Below are positions 26,182 through 38,655 of a DNA stretch of 64,000 nucleotides, one piece after another. A program made the position numbers and the translations under genes. The stretch covers positions 25,825,160 to 25,889,159 of the forward strand of contig NC_134999.1 of assembly GCF_051020985.1 (NCBI RefSeq). The letters are read 5' to 3'. Source of the stretch: Nomia melanderi (Eukaryota; Arthropoda; Insecta; Hymenoptera; Halictidae). Under the pieces are notes generated by a model. It searched no databases. It was not told the DNA's origin and saw only the letters and a program-made list of their open reading frames with translations. How positions within the stretch are numbered: the first letter of the stretch is position 1; every line of letters begins with the position of its first letter.

Positions 26182-27550
26182 CTATTCCTTATTATGAACA
26201 TACTATTTTACGAAAACTTTTATGCAAAATAACACGTTAAGAATCTTCTGAACAAATAATAAATAAAATTACACTGTTACGTAAAATAAATGATTCCAAC
26301 CAATAAAAGGATAGAATACTTTAGAACTGCTGTTCAAATTTTGCGAATTATCGTGTGCGAGTGTTACGTAATGACTATTAATTTAGCATTAGGCTGTAGT
26401 TAGCGTCTATTACAGTCAATTTAACCGTCTTATAGTTAAAAGGAAAATTAGCAACAAAGTAACCTGTTCGAACTTTGACAAGGTATTGTGTGTATCACGT
26501 AATTGCATGTTACTAATGAGAGGTTGCTGCCAAGTCGGAGACTGAATCCTCTGCGCGGCATGTTCGCGAGCCATTCATGATATTTAAAATCAGTTGATGC
26601 TATCGGTATCATTGTCATCGAATCCGGGTACAAGAAAAATTCAGGCGGTCGTTAATTCTCGACGGTTTATCTGCTAGCGTGGTCGTTCGTAACGAAATCG
26701 GAGATGTCCAGTGATTGAAATCGTAATTGATGAACTCACACCGTGTAAGCAAATGCAGATTGAATTTCGTAACGGCTGTCGATAATTAAGTAACATTTAT
26801 CTATGAAGCACGTTTAATTTTTTCCAGGCGTTAGAAATTTACTGCTAACCAACAAAATTGTAATATATTAAAAATAAGTATAATATAAGAAAATAGAAGA
26901 AGTAACATTATTAATAAACTGCAATTAATGAAATACAAGTTCAGCAGATTTATTTCTCTTAAAAGGAAAATGCAAAATTAGTGCTATCACAAGTGTCAAC
27001 TGAATAAACAAAACGTTAACGTAAATTTCAACGAATTGCCAATAACCGTGTCCCCTACTTCCCAATTTGTACTCTTTTTTATTGCTTAGCGTCAATCAAT
27101 AGACTCCAGGGGATAAATCAGTCAGGAAGTAAATCAGTCACTGTTTCTGGAAACAAAGGACCACAATAACGTGACACAGTATCGTTAACCCATTTTCTGG
27201 TGACATTCAGAAAAATGCCTTTTAAACATGATTTTTTCTTTTATAAGTATTAAACTATCTTGTTTTTTTAAATTGAATGCTCTTAGAAATCAAAAAATAG
27301 TGATAACACAGAAAATACCAGGCTCATTGTATACTATTATACATCGATTTAACTAGTTTTGTACATTTATGACACCACGTAACAGGAAAATAAAATATTT
27401 TAGCGAAACACGGGATACGCAACTGATCCTCACTGTCAACGACCGCTCGACGTTCTCCTCAGCTAATTTTCAATATTTACCTTCTACATTCCATTACGTT
27501 CGCATTATCATAACGATCTTTTAAAGTACAGAATTCTTACATAATAGAAC
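26182..27550. other. Intergenic, no gene seen
   Basis: A GC-richer patch (26500-26720) has no coding support. TTAACCCATTTTCTGGTGAC at 27186 is a possible solitary MITE end. Confidence 0.4.
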
Positions 27551-28070
27551 AATGAATTGCAACCATAGACGACAACTTCATTTTCCTACGTACAATCCCA
27601 AACTAATGTATAATTAGATAATCGATCAATAAATTTACCTTGCAGTCGTAACCAACAATACAATTTTCCTACGTGCAATCTTAAACCAATATATAATTAA
27701 ATAATCAACCAATGAATTTACCTTGCAATCGTGAACAAGAATTTAATTTCTCTACGCACAATCGCAATCTAATACATAATTAAATAATCGAATTAATCTT
27801 GCAACCAACAACAGTTTAATTTATAATTAAATAGTTGATGAATAATTTAACCTTCCTGCCATAACCAATAATTTAATTCTCCTACGTACAACCTTAAAAT
27901 CATGTATAATTAAATAATCGACCAACGAATTAATCTTGCGACCGTAAACAACAATTTAATTTCCCTATGCACAATCGCAATCTAATTTACAATTAAATAA
28001 TCGATCCATAAATTAACCCTGCAACTGTAAACAACAACTCAATTCCCTCGCGTTCAATCCCAAACTAACT
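27551..28070 (+). repeat. Minisatellite, about 83-base unit, seven copies
   Basis: Units begin near 27555, 27640, 27723, 27799, 27853, 27936 and 28019 (four are close to 83 bases; the fourth is shortened to 54). Each carries ttgcaatcgt-like text, a ttcctacgtacaatc motif and ataattaaataatcga. It lies 0.7 kb upstream of the gene 1 promoter. Confidence 0.8.
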
Positions 28071-28259
28071 TCATTCATCATTCGCCAAACACCAATCCCC
28101 TTTCCATCACGTCAACGAAAACACCTGATCACGATGCGTAACTACGCTGCAACGACGCGACACCCCTAGAAGACACGTACGCCTACCAAACCCTGTGAGG
28201 TCAGTATTCGTGGTACATAGAGGAGCAAAACAAGACCCCGTACACCCTCGAAATCAAGC

Positions 28260-28349
28260 TTAACCCGGCGACGACCGACGGGGTCACCGAAATTTTCCGA
28301 AAGAGGTGGAAACCGGTGTCGGTTGTCCGCGTAGCGGTCACAGGGTTAA
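28260..28349. mobile_element. Small GC-rich TTAA-type MITE (90 bp)
   Basis: The left end is TTAACCCGGCGACGACCGAC. The right end, on the minus strand, is TTAACCCTGTGACCGCTACG. The inverted repeats are partial. It lies 380 bases upstream of the gene 1 TATA box. Confidence 0.45.
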
Positions 28350-28562
28350 AGAAATTATGACAATTGAGTAAGCATCCTATAACGGGGACCCGATGACATT
28401 TAGCGCAATGTGACATGCTGATCCCCGGGAAGGTAGTCTCTCTCCGGGTGATGTACAGTGTGTTGTTGTCCCCGTACATTTTCCCCACACATGCAACAGA
28501 GGCGTGCATCGCGCGCGTTAAATGAGGATCCGTGTAGAACCCCCCTTCGGCTCCCCCTAACC

Positions 28563-28655
28563 CGATGTCTCAGTCTCTTTGTCTCTCTCCCTCTCGCCGC
28601 CGGTCGGCCAGCCAGCATTTCCACCTTTGCCATTTCTCTCTGTCTCTCTGTGTCC
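28563..28655 (+). promoter_or_regulatory. CT-rich (GAGA-type) block upstream of gene 1 promoter
   Basis: Repeated TCTCTC and CTCTCTG motifs cluster 75-170 bases upstream of the TATA box. On the minus strand they read GAGAG, the recognition core of insect GAGA factor. Such clusters are common in proximal promoters of insect developmental genes. The regulatory role is inferred; the base bias is seen directly. Confidence 0.4.
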
Positions 28656-28729
28656 CATGTGCGTCCTCTTAGGAGCACAGTGGCCATCGTTACTTAGGCA
28701 AACGGTCGTATTGGTGATGCCTCCAGGGG

Positions 28730-28738
28730 TATATATAC
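28730..28738 (+). promoter_or_regulatory. TATA box of cuticular gene 1
   Basis: TATATATAC lies 56-64 bases upstream of the exon 1 ATG. Transcription would start near 28760-28776, where ATCAGC gives a loose arthropod initiator match. The resulting 5' UTR is only about 20-35 bases. Confidence 0.7.
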
Positions 28739-28793
28739 GACGAGCGCTGCGGGGCTTGATAAACACTTGCCCATCAGCGATTACTGCCGCACC

Positions 28794-31459
28794 ATGTATA
28801 CGTCACTGGTAAGCGCAATTAAGAAGGGAACAAACCCTGGCAGCTGCGACAAAAGTAGAACGCGTCTGACCTAGCCGTGAGAGGATTCGGGGGTGTGCTC
28901 GCTCGCTATCGTGGGGACGACGGTCCCGCTCTGGAACACCTTCAGTGAGCGCTACCGATCTGAGGAACCGTCGAGTGCCCGGACCGCGATTCCGATACGT
29001 TTCTGTGCGTGATCTGTACCGGCAGCCTTGTTGTGGAACGTTACCTGTGCTTTTTTTTATCTATTTTTTTTCCTTCCCATTTCTCGGTTAACCGGTTATA
29101 AGTTTCTCGCGGACGATTGACGGCTTGTTTCGGGAATCGATGAAGTGCAGGTAAGTAGGGTGAATACGTTGATGTTGGAGTTTCCGCGGGATGTATCTTT
29201 GGGGTTGCAAGTAACGATGGGCATCAGTGATCAAGAATCGGATTTATCAGCAACAATTTAGTTGGACAATTTATTCCTTGGGCTTTTCTACTTGGAGCTT
29301 TAGATTGTAGGGAAAGGATATTTTAATTTTCGCCAAATTGGCGTAGGAATTAAATTTGGACTATTATAAGTTAATTTATTACATTCGCTAGGAGCACACG
29401 CTTTTAAAGACTTTGCTCGTAACTTAATACCGATTAACGTCTCGTAAATCTCTGTTTAGGACTAATCTTGTAAAATTGATAATTGGAACGTTAGAGATCT
29501 CTAACTCGAGTTTAAAAGTATTAGAAACCTCCATAAACGTTTCCTTCTGCTATAATACTTCCAATAATTCCAAGAAAGTTTAGTGCTCCATAACGGTGTC
29601 TTCAATGCTAACGGTTTAATCAATTTATTTACTTTATACGCGTTTGGAGTATCAGACCGAAGACGAACTCTATTAACGCACATTTGTTTATTCCCATTGA
29701 TTCCGCTGTTCCCGGTCGTTATTTTTATTTACGGCTGCAGAGTATTTTATTAATTGGAAGGACGCGTCGGGCGCGACGAGATCAAACGAATCCGATGATT
29801 TTTAACTCGGTGTCCATTCGGTCGGACTGGATCTAGCGTGTCCGACCTAATAACAGCCGCGCTACCGACGCCCCGTGGCTGACTCAAAACGAAATAGCTA
29901 CTGCGCGCGACGGGTTCGCCGTGTTTTCGGTGCAGGGGAATTAGCTACACACCGGCTCCCGCGATCGATTTCTCTGATTGATGCGCGGTCTGACGTTAGC
30001 GTTTGAATCGCACCCTGCAGACGCGTAATTACGCGAGAATCGATCTTCCGCGACGGAATTTATAGACGTTTAAACGCGATAAGGTAAACAACGGACGAGG
30101 AAGTATCGCGCGCGCACAGGAGAATCGCCGGTGCCTCTTCATGCGCGATGACGGTTGTATGGGAGAACTGCGCATCGAGTTTCCTCGGATGTAGTGACAT
30201 AATCATTGACTGCTCGTTCGAAATTCTGGTAGAATTCTGGTTGTAAATCGTGCATTTAAATTGTATAACGAAAGACAAGAAGTTGAAGGTTTAGATGATG
30301 TTAGCTTCGATTAGAAGTAAACGAGTTCCTCGTAGTAAAAATTGTTTTGTGGTGTGGTTTCAATGAATTTATGTGATTTTCTTTAAGTACTATGCTAAAT
30401 TGTGTATATGATTCGTTGAATTTACGTATTTGAAAATTGGTCGTAGTTAATTGAACTAAATTGAGCATAAAAGTAACAATATTTAATTTGACTGAAAAAT
30501 TAAGGCTCGTAAAATTATGTTAAAGTGATTTATCAATTGTTATCCGTGATATTATATCTACTAGTAGGTAATACACTATATTCCTAATAAGACAGTAATG
30601 TATTTTAAATTGAACATATTTTTATAATAAGACACAGATTTCCTACTTAGTTAATAAAAATCCACTAAGAGGTTAAAGGATAACGAAAAATATTGTAAAG
30701 AATACATTTAACTCTTCTAGAATCAACTATTGAATTGAGTAGAAAATTTTAAATCAATCAGTACATCGATTTGCGATCAATTAATCTAAAACCAACATCT
30801 TCGTATTCATTCCCACCACGAAACTGCAACAATCTGCACTCGGACAGGGACTGTCCCTCCCAAAGAATAAATAAAAAGCATCTAATAAAAGACACAACTT
30901 CCCTTACAATTAGAATGTCCAATTAATACACGAAAACCCAAATCGCACTCAACATGAAGTGTTCAAACACCCTAACGATCCCCCAGTCTCGAACGGCAGC
31001 TCTCAGCGAAACCAGGCAAACGAAAATCCAAGTTACATCAAGTACAAAGTCAGCACTTGAACTTGTTGAAATCCTTAGGTAGCCATGATCGCGTTGGCTG
31101 GCTGCGTGGCAGCAGCCCCAGCCGACGATGTGATACCGATCGTCAGCCAAAGCCAAGAGGGACCGAACCCGGACGGCTCGTACAAGTGGAGCTACGAATC
31201 TGGGAACGGGATCAAGGCGGAAGAAGAAGGTCACCTGGAGAACGCGGGTCAGGAGAACGAGGCGATGAACGCTCAGGGCAGCTTCAGCTACCCCAGCGAC
31301 GACGGCCAGCAAATCTCGTTAACATATGTCGCAGATGAGAACGGATTCCAGCCTCAAGGCGCCCATCTGCCCACTACACCGGAGATCCCGCAGCTTATCC
31401 AGAAAGCACTGGACTGGATAGCGGCGCATCCATCCAAGGACGATCAGAACCAGGTGTAA
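28794..31459 (+). CDS. RR-1 cuticular protein (endocuticle SgAbd-like), two coding exons
   Basis: This encodes a secreted chitin-binding structural protein of the cuticle. Exon 1 is 28794-28808 (M-Y-T-S-L) and is followed by a GTAAGC donor. Exon 2 is 31079-31459, after the acceptor ending ccttag. The intron is phase 0. The joined product is 131 residues. It begins with a signal peptide (MYTSLVAMIALAGCVAA, probable cleavage before APADD), then has the motif PIVSQSQ, the stretch YKWSYESGNGIKAEEEG, and the RR-1 core GSFSYPSDDGQQISLTYVADENGF followed by GAHLP. It ends in the IQKALDWIAAHP tail typical of SgAbd-type proteins. The conserved aromatics F, Y, Y and F are all present. The ATG at 31085 inside exon 2 is not the likely start, because it lacks the first part of the hydrophobic signal and the splice to exon 1 restores it. 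Length and architecture are normal for the family. Family assignment is very secure; the exon 1 join is inferred from splice sites, frame and the adjacent TATA box. Confidence 0.93.
28809..31078 (+). other. Intron 1 of cuticular gene 1 (2270 bp)
   Basis: This phase 0 intron begins GTAAGC and ends ccttag. Its first 1.4 kb (to about 30200) is markedly GC-richer than the flanking DNA and contains CpG-rich stretches and a perfect AACCGGTT site. The remainder is ordinary AT-rich sequence. I see no coding exon within it, and the open frames inside are short and unrelated to known proteins. Confidence 0.8.
29090..29097. promoter_or_regulatory. Candidate Grainyhead-type site AACCGGTT in intron 1 of gene 1
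   Basis: The palindrome AACCGGTT, flanked as TTAACCGGTTA, lies about 280 bases inside the first intron. It matches the known consensus of Grainyhead, a transcription factor of insect epidermis and cuticle genes. The match is visible; function is inferred from the consensus and the neighbouring gene. Confidence 0.4.
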
Positions 31460-31798
31460 ACAATAGGACGTCCGTCGTCAGTGATCTCACCGAGCCCTTT
31501 TTCTATTAATTCTGTGCTACCACCCACGAATCACGATGAGTCGCTCCGTCGTCGCTTCTCGTTCCAATGGCTCTAACGAAACGCGTATATTACTCTCTGG
31601 TTCAATTTGTTGTACATATTTATTGTATACTTACGTACGGATTTATTATATATATATATATATGTATGTTGTATCAATGTATATCGCTATGTTTTATTAT
31701 GTATTTGCGTACTATGTGGCGCAGGCAGTCGCGAGCATCTACTGCGAGCAACGAGACGTCGATGGTAATCGTTGAGTATATGCCACCGGTACATACGG

Positions 31799-31804
31799 AA
31801 TAAA
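31799..31804 (+). terminator. Poly(A) signal of gene 1
   Basis: AATAAA lies 340 bases after the stop codon and is followed by a T/GT-rich stretch (atgttgctttcttttttgc). The intervening 3' UTR carries a (TA)n run near 31645-31665. The short open frames in this UTR are not genes. Confidence 0.65.
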
Positions 31805-34800
31805 CGTTGCAATTCAATTCAGAGATGTTGCTTTCTTTTTTGCATTACCATTGTGTGAAATATTTTGTGTTCCGTAAACTTTTTTCAGCCTGATCATGTT
31901 TGTGATTTTTTTTATGTGTTCTCTTGATACCTCTTGAGGATACTTTGAGTTTTTGAAGAGTAGTAAGAGTATTAAGTCGTTACTAGTGTATATGTTTCTG
32001 CCTATTTAACTTGTTAACTGTGGAATTTAATTTGAAAAATCTCTGAAAAATGATTTTACGCGCATTAAAATGAAAAAATGATGTGTGTACTCGTTAAACG
32101 CAGGACGAATTAATATTTTAATGAAAAACTAAAGCAGAACAAAGAAGAATTAACTTATAGACTAATTAACACATTTTTCACCTGATTTGTTTACATGCGT
32201 TTTAAAAAAGTCATTCAGAATTAACATCTAATGCATTGGCGACATGGTCTGGAGCACACGCACTAAACACTGATGATACTTCCATAAAGTTGTCTGCAGT
32301 GGTTTGCGTAAAATTCAATAATTACATTTTACATCTTTATTGCACAGCACTGTGTAATGCAAGTGCCGAAGGACAACTACTTTCTTGTTGTGCCTCTAAA
32401 CATTTCATTTACTGGCAGCTATTTAATAGTTTCTTAAAAAGTAATGGTTAACAGCTAAGAATATGTCTACAGTTATCTCGAATAACATAATTTATTAATT
32501 TTGCTGAAAGGATAATTTTTTAAAACAAAATTCTTGACCCCCTTTTTAATATAACATAATTATTGAATAGTCTGTGAACAGTGCAGTTAATTTTCTTTTC
32601 AGAATTCGCCAAAAGGACGTGTTACTTAAACCTCAATTTCCTTGTAATCAATTTCGTAATTTAATGGTTAAAACCTAAAATCGATTGAAGTCTTAAAATG
32701 AATTTTTAATCTAATAACTTCGGTTAAACATTATCGGTCAACCGCCACCGAGGGACGGACGGTGGACGCAACAGTTTGCTCCCAGTTTTGTGAAGCGAGC
32801 TAGACGATCTGTTAACGCCAAGTTTAATCAATGTAACTTTATATCAAGACTCTATTTATTCTTTGGCACAGAATTGGTCTGGTTCAGGTTGAATTTACGA
32901 ACCAAACTGGATCAAACAGAAACGCAGATTAAGTTAAATCTAGTTTACAAACACGTTAGCAGAAGGTAGGTCAGGGTGGGTCATTTACGGATGAAGCTCG
33001 CGGCCGACAGAGTTGCTGAGTAAACGCAAATTAAACTCAACTTTCATTTTATGTAGGGACATTTCGTTGCCATTATTTACGATTTATACGTGACTAATGC
33101 GCAATTTAGTCAATTCACACATTTCTTAATTTATTTCGTAAAATTGAAGTTAAATGAAAATATTGAACACTATTTCTTAGAATATAGAATTAATCGTCTA
33201 TCCATCAATCGTTTATTGTTTTCTCAACGTGTTATTGTGTATTAGCTTTTATCTTCTTAAAATTATTTTAATAATGACTAGTAGAAATTTAGTACCTGAT
33301 TTATAAAAAATAATTTCCGCATAGGATCAACAGATAAAATATAATTATATTTTGAGATTATAATGTTTATTAATGTTACCCCAGAGTTAAATTCCATTAA
33401 AAATTTCTTAAAGAAAAAAGTACAATTCAATGCAATAGTGATTTCCTATTAATACGAAGACTCATAAATTGTGACATAAAATTTAATATGTCTCCTTAGG
33501 TTATTACCATTATAATGAAGCCTTAAATTTTATTCTATAATATATTAATACTACGTAAAACTGATTTGGTTCTTTTCAAATTTGTCAGAAGAAACGATGT
33601 TCAATATAATCAACTTTTTAATTCTAAATGTAGAAACATGTTCATAACCTCACGGTAAATTTATTTTCTAAAATACTTCACTCACTGACGCACGACCGGG
33701 ACAAACGCCAAGCTATTACAGTCCATTTAGAATGCTAAGAATGGATCGCTCACTCCTACCTAGCACAAAAAGATTAACCACCTAACTAGAACAATATATC
33801 GCCGATTTTTTAACTCCTATACACATTCATTGACAATCTAAAGGAACGCAATTTCTCGAAGCAACCTGATCTGTTCCTAGCTCTGTAAAGTTCTCGCTGA
33901 TTTACGATAGAAAGTTCCAGCGCGAGGTAGTGCAGCGTTTTAAGCACGTGCCCGTTGTAGATCAGTGGTGCCACAGTTAATCAATCACGATACTGTGACC
34001 ATACAGTCAGTGTGTCCTCGTGTAATTTATTTTGAGATACACGTCACGTGCGCAGCGCAAACTTATTCAACTTTGTAAACCTTTCGTTGCCTCTAAAACA
34101 CGAAATGTCATTCTTCTAACTTAATCCCTTAACGATTGACTAAATTTACAGAAAACTTGTGAATGCAAAGTATCACTTTTTATCTCGTTACTTTAGCATC
34201 TAGATATATATGTATGTATTTATAGTATAGTTATTATTATTGGAATTTAATAAGTAAATAAATAAAATACATGTGTATATATATATAAACTATGTATATA
34301 AATTTGTTGAAAATTCTTTTTAACAGGGGAATCTATTTTTGTATACAGCATAAAGAGTTAAATTAAAATGTTTACATAAATAATTGTATAATAAAAAGTA
34401 ATTACCTATTATTACATATTGAAAATACTTATCTGAAAAAAGAATTATTCCGGAAGAAATAAGTTAGCAACAATACAAAGTAAAGTTAAAAGAAAATGAA
34501 ATATTAGGAGAATATGAAACATGAGACAAAACATGGACGTAGCATGATATTGAAAAGGTAAACATTTAAAGATGTACTATAGTTCAGAAAGATATTTTTA
34601 TGAAAATATTTCGAATTTTTTAAGCAATGAATGAGCATAAATACTTAATGTTTTTTTATGATGTTCAACGTATTTTTAAGATTACAAGAATATTTAAAAA
34701 ATGACACATCATTCATCAGTATCAATTAAAAAGTGATCAATTAGAAAAAGATATGAAAAAGTTGTTTTATATTTCACGGTATGTAATTTTTGTTAAAAAA

Positions 34801-36473
34801 TTTTTGTTACTTGATAATATATTCATTTACAGTATAATTATGTTTTATAATATGTTTAATATGAATTATATCAAATTCAATTGTATTCGTGAACAGTTAT
34901 TGCTGATGTTTAAAGTTGATTTATCGACAATACCTGTTATGTAACCTCCTCAGGGCATGTCCCGTGTCAATTTGTCGTATCATACTGGTCTTCGGAGGTT
35001 CAAGGAACCGAAACCAATCGGATCTCGAAGAACTTTCATTGAACTTTCACAAATGACAGCATCATACTTTGCTATTTTAGTACCCGGAATATCCTGTATT
35101 TACAATGGACTTACACAATATTTGATCTTCTATCGTTTGCTGCCAATGAGTATCAATGATGCTACTTCTGTCTGTAACCTATTAGAGACTTAACTAAACT
35201 ATTAAGTGAGAGTAACAGATCACAGATCTGTAATGCAAATAATTAAGTAGTACATATTATTCGTAATTTTTATTAGTCCATGACAAAAATATTTTTCTAC
35301 TAGAAAAATTATTACATATTAACATACAAGGAAAATGAAAATATTTCTATTTTCATTTATTTTTAACGAATATATACTAATGTACATACCTGTGTAAAAA
35401 TACTTTCAAAGAATGTTTAATCAACTAAGGTAGCATGACATTATAATTTCTTAATATTTTTAGATAAAATATATGTTAAAACGATACGATTATTCTTTCA
35501 CAATCTTTTATGAATTATTACTTTTAATTATTTATATTAATATAAGTTTCTTTCGTTTACTATAACCTCCGTATTAAATATAAATTTTCAATGTCTTAAA
35601 AACGAGATATTATTTAATAAAATCTTCCTCCAATACAAGTGTATAAAAATAATCTTTAAAGTATTAGCTCTTTATCATTATTTGTAATTATGGAAAATAT
35701 AACAGACAATTTATTGAGGAAAAATATATTAACGAATTACCGTGTCATAGGAAAAAAAACAGTATGTGGATGTTTATTTTCTATTCATTTGTCAAGTGTC
35801 CATTTCATATTTATATTTTTCAATCATTTTTATTTTCAAATGCATATTTGTTTATCCTTGTATTTATGTGCTTCATATGTACCAATTCAATGTTTCAATA
35901 TCGTTATTCTATATTTATCCCAGTTATAGTACACAGAAATGAATGATTATTGCGATATGGTGCAACATTATTTATGCAATTCGATGAGATATTTTATCCG
36001 TTTTCTATTTATACGATACTGTACCTACTTACGTATATGGAAAATAATGTATGTGTCCTGCACGGGATGTTTTAATTGAATATTATCGGTCTCATTCATT
36101 CTTTCATTCGATCGCCACCCACGCTCCGACATAAATATGTCACATTCAATCCATACCGTAAACTACAACTTTCTCCTATCATTCTGCCTCCTCCTTACCC
36201 CGCCTAACTCATTCGTTTAATTTCATATCGTATTTCTCTTTCATTCCGTTCCCTCTCGTTTACTTAATGTTTATTTGTACATTGCATACGAAGTGACTGT
36301 GAATTATCGTTAGTACCTTAAACGGTCAATAGAATTCGCTTAAAGAGACAAGTGCACGTCTTATAAATGCACTTACATCGTTAAACGAATCGATTTCGAC
36401 ATCTTTAACATTTTATCTGCTCGGGTAAGCTTTTTTATGGAAATTGGTTTGGGATTCTAGAAATACGTTATTA
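31805..36473. other. Intergenic between genes 1 and 2, no gene seen
   Basis: AT-rich throughout with a few moderate patches (32740-33010, 33680-34060). The short open frames have no domains or splice context. TA-rich tracts occur near 34200-34310. Confidence 0.45.
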
Positions 36474-36779
36474 ACACATTGTCGACTGCTAATGTTTTGC
36501 TAAAATTATCTACGGAAAAAAGGAAATTTTCAGCGATTTTAGACGCATAGAATTATAACATATATTTGAATGAACTTTTTTTTATTTAGATATAAGTAAC
36601 TTCAAAAATAAAATTAATGATAATATCCTCAGTAATAGGATAATGTTTAAAAGTAAAAAAAATACCGTTAACTGCAAAACAATCAAGAAATCATGCATAT
36701 TACTAACAAGGAGAAAACTCGTTTCCAACGTGTGTCATATGAAAACGAGAAATCTCAGTCTCGATCGTTAAGGTGTTAG
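36474..36779. mobile_element. TTAA-type MITE, family E copy 2 (probable)
   Basis: The left end TTAACACATTGTCGACTG resembles family E. The right end, on the minus strand, is CTAACACCTTAACGATCGAG. It abuts the next element at a shared TTAG. Confidence 0.4.
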
Positions 36780-36955
36780 CACTAGCACAACTGATCGTTT
36801 AATATGATTAATATTTAATCCTTACAAACATTGCGATAATATATTTTTTTTGTTTCTTCGTATATTCATTATAGTATTCGAATATTTAACACTTTCAGGA
36901 CATGAATAATTGCTAAATAAGAAAACTGAAACCCATCATTTTGACGGGTGGTGTA
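36776..36955 (+). mobile_element. TTAA-type MITE, family B copy 3
   Basis: Starts TTAGCACTAGCACAACTG, then gtttaatatgattaatattt and aatccttac, matching 37641-37869 through aataattgcnaaataa and the closing ggtgt. The right end is degraded. Confidence 0.55.
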
Positions 36956-37640
36956 AGTATAATATTAAATACACCGCTTTCTCAATTACTTCTTTAAAAT
37001 GATATTAAAACTAGTCATTGTTTTGCATATTAAGGTATTACGATGTTCTTGGGAAAATATTGTAACCTATGGTAACTAAATATGTATTGCTTAAACAACT
37101 TAATAAATATTACTTAAACAACTTTTTATTATGGGTTCATAAAATACAAGCTGTCAGTAGATTGAAAGTAACACCCGAAAAAAGGTTTTTAAACAAAAGA
37201 GGTAGCTAAAAGTGTGGTATGAACTATAAAATATAAGTGGTGCAAATAGATAAAGGTGATACGAATAAATAATTCGATCAAGAGATGCTCAATTATACGT
37301 ACATTAGAAAAATATTCAACATTAATGAGTATTAGTATTAACTAATCATAATATATAACTGTGTTATAGTAATACAACGTATAATATAAGTATATAGAAA
37401 ATACTTTACTAGCAAAAGGAGTCCAGACAAGATATAAATCAGACAATAACGTAGACTAGGTCAGTATTAAAAAGTTTCGCTTGGAGTTCACCTTCAAACC
37501 TTGTATCTTGGACTCAACGAGGATGAAAGAGATGATGGTGCATGAATGTTGCAGTATGTGCGCGTGTCTCGTTGCTTTTATCATTTATTGTCATAAGCAT
37601 CGACTCCAAATCAACGCTACTTTTACAAAAAAGACTTTCT

Positions 37641-37869
37641 TTAACGCTACAACTACCGAACGTTTAATGCGATTAATATATAATCCTTATAAAAATTGTG
37701 ACAATAGATTTTTTACATTTTCACATACTTATTATACGTGTGGTATTCAAATGAAATTATTCATTCTTAAAATCGTTTCGAATATTCAACAACTTTTAAG
37801 ATATAAATAATTGCGAAATAAAGAAACTGGAATCAGTCATTGCGATATGTGCAGTGACTTTGGTGTTAA
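37641..37869 (+). mobile_element. TTAA-type MITE, family B copy 2
   Basis: Starts TTAACGCTACAACTACCGAA followed by cgtttaatgcgattaatata and ends at TTAA after gactttggtg. It is 229 bases. The open frame at 37481-37810 lies largely within it and is not a gene. Confidence 0.65.
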
Positions 37870-38325
37870 AATTTTAATTTAAAATTATTTTCTAAAGTTA
37901 ATCATGTTATAATAGTTTCTCCTTGATTAAACTTTCGGCTTTCGCTATATATAGAAAATTCTATAATATAAAGAATATTCTTTAAATTAAAATTTTGAAA
38001 TGTATCTTTTGAACCTTCGATAAAAATGTCAAATAAACGTCCTCGTATGAAGAACATTCAAAATACTTCCAGAAAAATAGTAATTTTCTGTGCTTAAACG
38101 TAAACGAAGTATTAATATTTAACTAAAATGGAACATTGTAGAAAAATAAAACGTTCAATTTAATTTGCGTCTCTTTATTTACATTTTCCGGAAACTTACC
38201 GAACGCCTCGCGCATAATTAGAACATCAACAAGGAAAATAAAACATTTAAAATCAACCCTTCATTACACAACACAACACAGAAATATAAAAAGAACACGA
38301 AACACGTATACGACAATGAAAAGAA
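37870..38325. other. Intergenic downstream of gene 2
   Basis: AT-rich; contains the second possible poly(A) signal of gene 2 at 38174-38179. Nothing else is recognised. Confidence 0.4.
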
Positions 38326-38331
38326 TTTATT
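38326..38331 (-). terminator. Candidate poly(A) signal of gene 2
   Basis: AATAAA on the minus strand lies about 325 bases after the stop codon. A second AATAAA occurs at 38174-38179. Either could end the transcript; I see no closer canonical signal. Confidence 0.45.
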
Positions 38332-38655
38332 CCAGTCTCGCGCAGCACGAAAATATAAAACATCGAACGTTTCATCAGTGAAAAACATTAATCGTGCGAT
38401 ATCTTAAAAGCTAAATCCCGCATGATACCGAAATATTTACTTTCAATATTTGTTCACGTCGCAGCGTAAACATCGATACGAATTTCACGGTGCATTTCGT
38501 TCTCAAAGCAGGAATTCTCAAATATACATTCTCGCAAAAACATCACCGGAGGGCAAAGTCTGCCGAATGGTTTTGAGAAAAGGACGCAAGCTCGCAGGAA
38601 GAGAGTAGATACCTTCGCGGAATGTTATCTCGCTGGAATGGAACGCCATGCAAAA

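Noticed and set aside
27551..28070. Regular repeats that might suggest a CRISPR array
   Set aside because: Units are contiguous and diverged without unique spacers, in a eukaryotic context; this is a minisatellite.
31536..31803. Two short plus-strand open frames after gene 1
   Set aside because: They lie between the stop codon and AATAAA, within the 3' UTR.
37481..37810. 109-codon plus-strand open frame
   Set aside because: Over half of it is a family B MITE also present elsewhere in the window; no domain.
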